Shown here: piece after piece, positions 6,955 through 11,277 of the stretch | How the letters are laid out: every line of letters begins with the position of its first letter | Position numbering within the stretch: position 1 is the stretch's first letter | Assembly (NCBI GenBank): GCA_003489165.1 | Contig: DNJG01000021.1 | Coordinates: 1-11,277, forward strand | Origin: Nitrospinota bacterium | GTDB lineage: Bacteria; Nitrospinota; Nitrospinia; UBA9942 | DNA: 11,277 bases | Direction: 5' to 3' | Made by a program: the position numbers and the translations under genes | Notes under the pieces: model-generated | Databases searched by the model: none | What the model was told of the DNA's origin: nothing | Seen by the model: the letters and a program-made list of their open reading frames with translations, nothing else

Positions 6955-7440
6955 ATGAGACATTCGTTAAAGACAGGAGTCAGTTTTGGTTTAACCTCAG
7001 GGATAATTACAACACTCGGGTTGATGATAGGCTTACATTCCGGCACTCATTCAAAGGGTGTAGTGATTGGCGGCATATTGACAATAGCAATTGCAGATGC
7101 ATTCTCAGATGCCCTCGGCATCCATATCTCAGAAGAATCGGAGAATAAGCATGATGCAAAGGAGATATGGGAGGCAACAATCTTCACCTTTATTTCTAAG
7201 TTTTTCTTCTCATTGACATTCATAATCCCCCTCCTCTTATTTCAGTTGTCAACAGCAGTTATTATCAGCATAGTTTATGGATTATCATTGCTAGGCATTT
7301 TCAGCCTGTATATTGCCAGAGAACAGCATATAAAGCCATGGATTATAGCCTCAGAGCATCTATTGATTGCATTGATAGTTATAGTCATGACACATTACAT
7401 CGGGGATTGGATTGGCACAAGATTTAATCAATCATCCTGA
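6955..7440 (+). CDS. Short VIT1/CCC1-family membrane protein (putative Fe/Mn transporter)
   Basis: The 161-residue protein has five predicted membrane helices at about 7-27, 35-57, 73-97, 100-119 and 127-151. The first two carry the family pattern: a glycine/serine/threonine-rich SGIITTLGLMIGLHSG, then IADAFSDALGIHISEESE. This matches the start of VIT1/CCC1 iron/manganese exporters, where conserved acidic and small residues line the ion path. Plant-type VIT1 proteins are about 230-250 residues and have a long cytoplasmic metal-binding helical domain between helices 2 and 3. Here that domain is reduced to a short charged loop (SEESENKHDAKE), so this is a compact form. The gene diverges from the COQ7-like di-iron gene, which hints at an iron link but does not prove it. 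Its last 13 nt overlap the end of rsmA on the other strand. The ATG at 6955 has no Shine-Dalgarno sequence; a TATAAT abuts it at 6948-6953, too close to act as its own -10. Confidence 0.75.
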   Translation: MRHSLKTGVSFGLTSGIITTLGLMIGLHSGTHSKGVVIGGILTIAIADAFSDALGIHISEESENKHDAKEIWEATIFTFISKFFFSLTFIIPLLLFQLSTAVIISIVYGLSLLGIFSLYIAREQHIKPWIIASEHLLIALIVIVMTHYIGDWIGTRFNQSS

Positions 7441-8219
7441 TTTTGATATATAAAGTTTGCAATCCTTGCAAAGTCTGAGATGCTGAGCGTCTCTCCCCTT
7501 TGAGAAGGTTTAATATCCGTTTTTTTAAAAACCTCTTCAAGAAATTTATCTGAAAAATTTAAATTTTTCAGATTGTTTTTAAGGGTTTTTCTCCTGTAGG
7601 CAAATGATGCCTTGACTATTTTTAAAAATAGGCCTTCATCTGCTACTTTGACAAAGGGCTCTTTTCTTAGAGTTATCTTTATTACAGACGAATTAACTTT
7701 AGGAGCAGGTTTGAATGCATATTTGCCTACATCCATTAGTTTATGAACCTCTGCCCGGTATTGGACAACAACTGATAGATTGCCGTAGTCTTTTGTTCCA
7801 GGGTTTGCAATTATTCTATCCGCCACCTCTCTCTGAAACATGAGAATCATGTCAATTATCCTTTCTCTATTTTCAATGAGCTTGAAGGTAATCGGTGTGG
7901 AGAGATAATAGGGTAAATTTGATACAACCTTAAATCTTTCAGGTATCTCATCATAGTTATAGGAGAGGGCATCTGCATTGATGATACTTATATTTTTATA
8001 TGGCGAGAGTCTGTCTTGCAGGAAACTACAGAGCCTTTTATCTATTTCAATGGCAATAACCCTCTTTGACATCTCTGATAGTTTTGAGGTAAGTATGCCT
8101 CTGCCGGGACCTATCTCAACTACTGTATCATCAGGAGAAATGTTGGCAAAATCTATAATCTTTCTTACAACAGATTCATCAATCAGAAAATGTTGTCCGA
8201 ATTTCTTTTTCCCGCCCAT
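7428..8219 (-). CDS. rsmA: 16S rRNA adenine-N6,N6-dimethyltransferase RsmA (KsgA)
   Basis: RsmA dimethylates two adjacent adenosines in the 3'-terminal hairpin of 16S rRNA during late 30S assembly, using S-adenosylmethionine. From the ATG at 8219 the protein is 264 residues, close to the family norm, and starts MGGKKKFGQHFLID, the usual N-terminus. SAM-binding motif I is EIGPGRG (35-41), the acidic AIEID is at 56-60, NADAL is at 81-85, and the catalytic motif IV NLPY is at 101-104. The C-terminal helical domain includes FKPAPKVNSSVI and FAYRRKTLKNNLK. The frame is open upstream to an ATG at 8306, which would add 29 unconserved residues. I prefer 8219 on family length and N-terminal fit, although neither start has a clear Shine-Dalgarno sequence. 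The 3' end overlaps the convergent VIT-like gene by 13 nt. The function is certain; the start is moderately sure. Confidence 0.96.
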   Translation of the reverse strand: MGGKKKFGQHFLIDESVVRKIIDFANISPDDTVVEIGPGRGILTSKLSEMSKRVIAIEIDKRLCSFLQDRLSPYKNISIINADALSYNYDEIPERFKVVSNLPYYLSTPITFKLIENRERIIDMILMFQREVADRIIANPGTKDYGNLSVVVQYRAEVHKLMDVGKYAFKPAPKVNSSVIKITLRKEPFVKVADEGLFLKIVKASFAYRRKTLKNNLKNLNFSDKFLEEVFKKTDIKPSQRGETLSISDFARIANFIYQNQDD

Positions 8220-8390
8220 AGATTTTTTTAATTGATTTTTGGTGAAAAAGTCATTTTCCTTGTTGAATTTTCTTTTAATGATACCACACTCATAAAACTG
8301 ACTCATATTATTATCATAGAGGGAGTCTAAAAAATCCGATTTTAATTTTTAATTAGCAAGACAAGATTTCTCAAAGGCAGGGTTTACCTC

Positions 8391-8419
8391 TTGCCACTGC
8401 ATGAATTTTTATATATACT
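8391..8419 (+). promoter_or_regulatory. Sigma70-like promoter for hisZ-purA
   Basis: TTGCCA at 8391-8396 and TATACT at 8414-8419 are separated by exactly 17 nt, and each differs from consensus at one position. Transcription would be expected to start around 8425-8427, only a few bases before the hisZ ATG at 8429. There is no Shine-Dalgarno sequence in the interval, so the hisZ mRNA may be leaderless or nearly so. The promoter lies in the spacer between divergent rsmA and hisZ. Confidence 0.55.
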
Positions 8420-8428
8420 GTATCGTCT

Positions 8429-9676
8429 ATGGAAATTCCAAGAGGGCTTAAGACTTATATGTATGACCAGTCTGCACGAAAAAGATGGGTGGAGGAGAGG
8501 CTGTTAAAAGTTTTCTTCCGTTGGGGCTTTCAGGAGATAGTTACACCTGCATTTGAATACCTTGCCACATTTTCTGAAGGTGAAAGCGGTGTGTCAACGG
8601 GCAGGGTGTTTAAATTTACTGAAAGAGGGACAGGAAAACTCCTCGCACTCCGTCCCGATATTACACCACAGATTGCAAGGACTGCCGCCACCCTCCTTAA
8701 GGATTCTCCAAAACCATTGAGGCTATGCTATTGCGGAAATGTATTCAGAAGTGCTGACCCGGGTTCAGGCGAAGGGCAGGAATTGTATCAGGGGGGAATT
8801 GAACTCATAGGGCTTGATTCTCCTGAAGCAGATGCTGAGACCATTGCAATTTCCGTAGAGTGTATAAAAGAACTTGGCCTTGATGGCTTCAAGATTGCTA
8901 TAGGGCACATGGAATTTTTTAGGGGTATTCTCTCTGATGCCAAACTGAATGATGGTCTTCAGGAAGAGATAAAAATAAGGATACAAAAAAAGGATGCCTC
9001 TGGATTAGATGAGGTATTAAGCAGGTGTAATATCAAGGATAAAAAGAAAGAGAGAATAAAGAAAATCTTAACGCTTTTCGGTGGGAGAGAGGTAATTGAT
9101 AAAGGAAAAGATATTGCTGACAACCCTGTTTCTCAAAGGGCAATAGATAATCTCAAGAAGGTTTATCAGATGTTGACTGTATATGGTGTTGATGATTCTG
9201 TATTGATAGATTTGGGAGAGATACGGGGTCTTGGCTATTATACAGGTCTTGTATTTGAGGGATTTATTAAGGGACTTGGTTCGGAGATCTGCGGAGGCGG
9301 CAGATATGACAATCTCCTTGAAAAATATGGTGCAAAAATACCAGCCACAGGTTTTGCAGTGGATATAAATAGTGTCATTGATGTCCTTGAAAAAGAGAAA
9401 AAGGGTAAAAGTGATTTTATGATTGACTATATTGTAATAGACTTTAGAGACGATAAAAAAATAGCTCAAGAAATTTCACATAGGTTAAGAGAGAGAGGAT
9501 ATAAGGTTGCAAGGGATATAATCAAGCGAGGACTTTCAGATTCTCTTAAATATGCTGAGAATATGAATATTGAAAATGCAATAATAATGGGGACAGGGGA
9601 TATAAAAGAGGGAGAAGCAGTGATCAGAAAGATTTCAACAGGGAAAGAGAAAAAAATAAGGATAGATGAACTGTGA
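8429..9676 (+). CDS. hisZ: ATP phosphoribosyltransferase regulatory subunit HisZ
   Basis: HisZ is a histidyl-tRNA-synthetase paralogue that pairs with the short form of HisG to make the first enzyme of histidine synthesis and to confer feedback control. The class II synthetase-like core is clear: PRGLKTYMYDQSARKRW at the N-terminus, the HisZ-type ALRPDITPQIAR at 73-84 where true HisRS has a PEGT-type sequence, a degenerate motif 2 (FRSADPGSGEGQELYQGGIE), RGLGYYTGLVFE at 266-277 and GGGRYD at 289-294. A C-terminal domain from about 332 (IDYIVIDFRDD, GYKVARDIIKRGLSDSLKYA) looks like the HisRS anticodon-binding domain, which many HisZ proteins lack. The start at 8429 is needed to keep the conserved N-terminal PRG; it has no Shine-Dalgarno sequence. 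purA follows after 32 nt. A short-form HisG and a separate HisRS should exist elsewhere in the genome. Divergent HisRS is the alternative, less likely given the LRPDITP motif. Confidence 0.9.
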   Translation: MEIPRGLKTYMYDQSARKRWVEERLLKVFFRWGFQEIVTPAFEYLATFSEGESGVSTGRVFKFTERGTGKLLALRPDITPQIARTAATLLKDSPKPLRLCYCGNVFRSADPGSGEGQELYQGGIELIGLDSPEADAETIAISVECIKELGLDGFKIAIGHMEFFRGILSDAKLNDGLQEEIKIRIQKKDASGLDEVLSRCNIKDKKKERIKKILTLFGGREVIDKGKDIADNPVSQRAIDNLKKVYQMLTVYGVDDSVLIDLGEIRGLGYYTGLVFEGFIKGLGSEICGGGRYDNLLEKYGAKIPATGFAVDINSVIDVLEKEKKGKSDFMIDYIVIDFRDDKKIAQEISHRLRERGYKVARDIIKRGLSDSLKYAENMNIENAIIMGTGDIKEGEAVIRKISTGKEKKIRIDEL

Positions 9677-9698
9677 AATTCCGTGGCTAAAAATTATT

Positions 9699-9703
9699 GG
9701 GAG
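9699..9703 (+). promoter_or_regulatory. Ribosome binding site deciding the purA start
   Basis: GGGAG lies 5 nt before the ATG at 9709. A TTG at 9697 in the same frame would place this site inside the gene and add four unconserved residues (first residue read as Met, then GDF). The Shine-Dalgarno spacing and the fit to the family N-terminus favour 9709. Confidence 0.75.
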
Positions 9704-9708
9704 ATTTT

Positions 9709-10983
9709 ATGTCGGTAAAGGTTATAGTTGGTGCCCAGTGGGGTGATGAGGGGAAAGGAAAGATTGTAGATATTCTGACTAAGGATGCGGATATTGTAGC
9801 CCGCTATCAGGGGGGGCATAATGCAGGCCATACAGTGGTTGTAAATGATAAGCAGTTTATTCTACATCTGATTCCGTCGGGGATTCTCCATCCTGACAAG
9901 AAATGCATAATCGGAAACGGCGTAGCGGTTGACCCATCTGCACTTATCAATGAAATCTCTGAACTTGAGAAGAATGGCATCAATGTTAATGATAATCTCT
10001 TTATAAGCAAGAGGTCGCATCTCATAATGCCCTATCATAAGCTTTTAGATATGAGTCTGGAAAATATAAAGGGTGGGAAGAAAATAGGGACTACAGGAAG
10101 GGGCATAGGACCTGCCTATACAGATAAGGCAGGGAGGCTCGGCATTTATGTGATTGACCTGTTTGATAAAAAAGTTTTTAAAGAAAAATTGGAGCTTAAT
10201 TTATCTTATAAAAATTTTATTATTAAAAATCTGTTTAAATCCGAAGTGTTTAATGTTGATGACATATTAAATGAATACATGGGTTATGCCGAAAAGATAG
10301 GGAGATATGTAGCTGATACAAAACTCATGATACGAGATGCCATTCAAAAAGGGGAAAGGGTGTTATGTGAGGGAGCGCAGGGGACTATGCTTGATGTTGA
10401 CCACGGCACATACCCCTATGTTACATCATCAAGCACAACTGCTGGAGGGGCATGCACAGGACTTGGCATCCCTCCACAGAAGATAGACGAGGTAATTGGT
10501 GTTGCAAAGGCTTATACCACGAGGGTTGGAGAAGGCCCATTCCCTACCGAATTAAAAGGAAAAGAGGGGGGGCTATTAAGAGAGGAAGGCGGTGAATACG
10601 GTGCTACAACCGGTAGGCCGAGAAGGTGCGGGTGGTTTGATGCACTTGTTGTAAGATACGCAGGATGGGTAAACGGCATGAAGGCTATGGCAATAACAAA
10701 GATGGATGTTTTGGACAAATTCAAATATATATATATATGCACTGAGTATAAATATAAAGGAAGAGTTTATGCTGAGATGCCCGAGGAGATAGATATTATA
10801 GAAAATTGTGAGCCTGTGTATAAAGAGATGGACGGCTGGATTGAAAATACTGTAGGGATAACAGACTTTAAATTACTCCCTGATAAGGCAAAGAGATATA
10901 TAGATGAAATATCAAAATTAGTTGGGGTTGATGCAACAATTATATCTACAGGTAAGAAGAGGAATGAAACAATAATAAAATAA
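9709..10983 (+). CDS. purA: Adenylosuccinate synthetase PurA
   Basis: PurA joins IMP and aspartate at the expense of GTP to make adenylosuccinate, the first committed step to AMP. From the ATG at 9709 the protein has 424 residues, near the family norm of about 430. Active-site positions agree with E. coli numbering: the P-loop-like GAQWGDEGKGK (8-18) with catalytic Asp13, GHNAGHT (36-42) with catalytic His41, TTGRGIGPAY (128-137), TTRVGEGPFPTE (270-281), and TTGRPRRCGWFD (300-311) with Arg303 and Arg305. The C-terminal part holds TKMDVLD and ends with DATIISTGKKRNETI. The gene follows hisZ by 32 nt with its own ribosome binding site, so a hisZ-purA operon is likely; both steps draw on the purine nucleotide pool. 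A short (AT)7 run at 10725-10738 encodes KYIYI without disturbing the frame. Confidence 0.98.
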   Translation: MSVKVIVGAQWGDEGKGKIVDILTKDADIVARYQGGHNAGHTVVVNDKQFILHLIPSGILHPDKKCIIGNGVAVDPSALINEISELEKNGINVNDNLFISKRSHLIMPYHKLLDMSLENIKGGKKIGTTGRGIGPAYTDKAGRLGIYVIDLFDKKVFKEKLELNLSYKNFIIKNLFKSEVFNVDDILNEYMGYAEKIGRYVADTKLMIRDAIQKGERVLCEGAQGTMLDVDHGTYPYVTSSSTTAGGACTGLGIPPQKIDEVIGVAKAYTTRVGEGPFPTELKGKEGGLLREEGGEYGATTGRPRRCGWFDALVVRYAGWVNGMKAMAITKMDVLDKFKYIYICTEYKYKGRVYAEMPEEIDIIENCEPVYKEMDGWIENTVGITDFKLLPDKAKRYIDEISKLVGVDATIISTGKKRNETIIK

Positions 10984-10988
10984 TAATA

Positions 10989-11111
10989 AAATTCCAAATA
11001 TCAAATAATGACCAAATTACAATTTATCAATAATCAAACATAAATATTTTGGTAATTTGAACATTGGTCATTGAAGCTTATTTGGTGCTTGGTTATTGGT
11101 GATTGGAATTT
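10989..11111. repeat. Intergenic inverted-repeat element upstream of the cstA-like gene
   Basis: Outer 9-bp arms AAATTCCAA (10989-10997) and its complement (11103-11111) enclose nested inverted words: AATGACCAA at 11007-11015 against 11064-11072, and AAATTAC at 11014-11020 against part of 11051-11058. The right half is a run of TTGGTNATTGG-like units. The element fills nearly the whole space between purA and the next gene and stops 4 nt before its ATG. It shares words such as CAATGACC and AATGTTCAAA, in the complementary sense, with the spacer before mfd. No classical terminator with a U-run is seen after purA, so this element may be the only structured RNA there. Confidence 0.65.
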
Positions 11112-11115
11112 GCTT

Positions 11116-11277
11116 ATGTATATCATCTGGTCTTTTCTTGCAATTCTTTGTGCTGTTTCCTTCGGTTTTATCACAGGAATTTTCAACCCGGGCGAAAAGG
11201 TAAATGCCCTCTGGCTTATAACAGCCTCAGCCTGTTTCTTCGCCCTTGCCTATAGAATCTATGGCAGCTTTCTTGCT
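11116..11277 (+). CDS. cstA: CstA-type carbon starvation protein, N-terminal part (cut by the window end)
   Basis: Only the first 54 codons are present and the frame is open at the right edge. The first hydrophobic segment (about 3-22, IIWSFLAILCAVSFGFITGIF) is followed by NPGEKVNALWLITASACFFALAYRIYGSFLA. The NALWL...ACxxALAYRxYxxFLA pattern is the characteristic second segment of the CstA family. CstA proteins are large inner-membrane transporters (about 500-700 residues) linked to peptide or pyruvate uptake. The start at ATG 11116 has no Shine-Dalgarno sequence, because the preceding bases belong to the inverted-repeat element. The gene is separate from the purA operon unless read-through crosses the repeat. 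Confidence 0.82.
   Translation, partial: MYIIWSFLAILCAVSFGFITGIFNPGEKVNALWLITASACFFALAYRIYGSFLA

Noticed and set aside
8220..8306. 29-residue N-terminal extension of RsmA from the ATG at 8306
   Set aside because: The extension is unlike known RsmA N-termini and has no supporting Shine-Dalgarno sequence; the ATG at 8219 directly precedes KKKFGQHFL.
9697..9699. TTG at 9697 as the purA start
   Set aside because: It lies just before the GGGAG ribosome binding site and adds unconserved residues; the ATG at 9709 fits the family and gives E. coli-like active-site numbering.
10725..10738. (AT)7 microsatellite in purA as a phase-variation site
   Set aside because: It is short, the frame is intact, and phase variation of an essential purine gene is implausible.
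1..11277. A new defence, mobile or biosynthetic system
   Set aside because: Nearly every gene belongs to a recognised housekeeping or transport family, and no recombinase, transposase, nuclease cassette, CRISPR array or tRNA-linked integration site is visible. The unusual content is confined to the repeat elements.

Overview
The window looks like one end-to-end piece of an AT-rich genome from an uncultured Gram-negative bacterium. Two periplasmic SurA-like chaperones, one of them a lipoprotein, imply an outer membrane. The gene orders mfd followed by two parvulins, and hisZ followed by purA, together with many short palindromic repeats, recall Nitrospirota- or Desulfobacterota-type genomes. 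That placement is an inference from memory of such genomes, not a demonstrated classification. Both ends cut genes. The first 79 bases are a near-perfect inverted copy of bases 97-175, so the left edge is probably a fold-back assembly or library artefact.

Layout. (1) 1-551: fold-back edge, then the C-terminal part of a CsgG/LpoB-like envelope protein. (2) 552-766: spacer with a repeat-like inverted element. (3) 767-6221, plus strand: a tight operon of mfd (transcription-repair coupling factor), a parvulin-type lipoprotein and a SurA-type periplasmic chaperone. The gaps are 9 nt and a 17-nt overlap. (4) 6225-6767, minus strand: a COQ7-like di-iron protein, divergent from a short VIT1/CCC1-family membrane protein at 6955-7440. 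(5) 7428-8219, minus strand: rsmA (ksgA), whose 3' end overlaps the VIT-like gene tail to tail. (6) 8429-10983, plus strand: hisZ and purA, driven by a good sigma70-like promoter so close to the hisZ ATG that the mRNA may be leaderless. (7) 10984-11115: an inverted-repeat element, then the first 54 codons of a CstA-type carbon starvation protein cut by the right edge.

Most of this is housekeeping: DNA repair coupled to transcription, outer-membrane protein folding, 16S rRNA methylation, histidine and AMP synthesis. I see no phage, CRISPR, toxin-antitoxin or defence cassette, and no tRNA or rRNA. The notable feature is the load of short repeat elements, several of which sit in frame inside genes. 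Three blocks in mfd are translated as extra residues. One element supplies an internal start codon and the hydrophobic core of the lipoprotein signal peptide in the second gene of the operon. If confirmed, that is a small case of a repeat element being co-opted as a protein-export signal.
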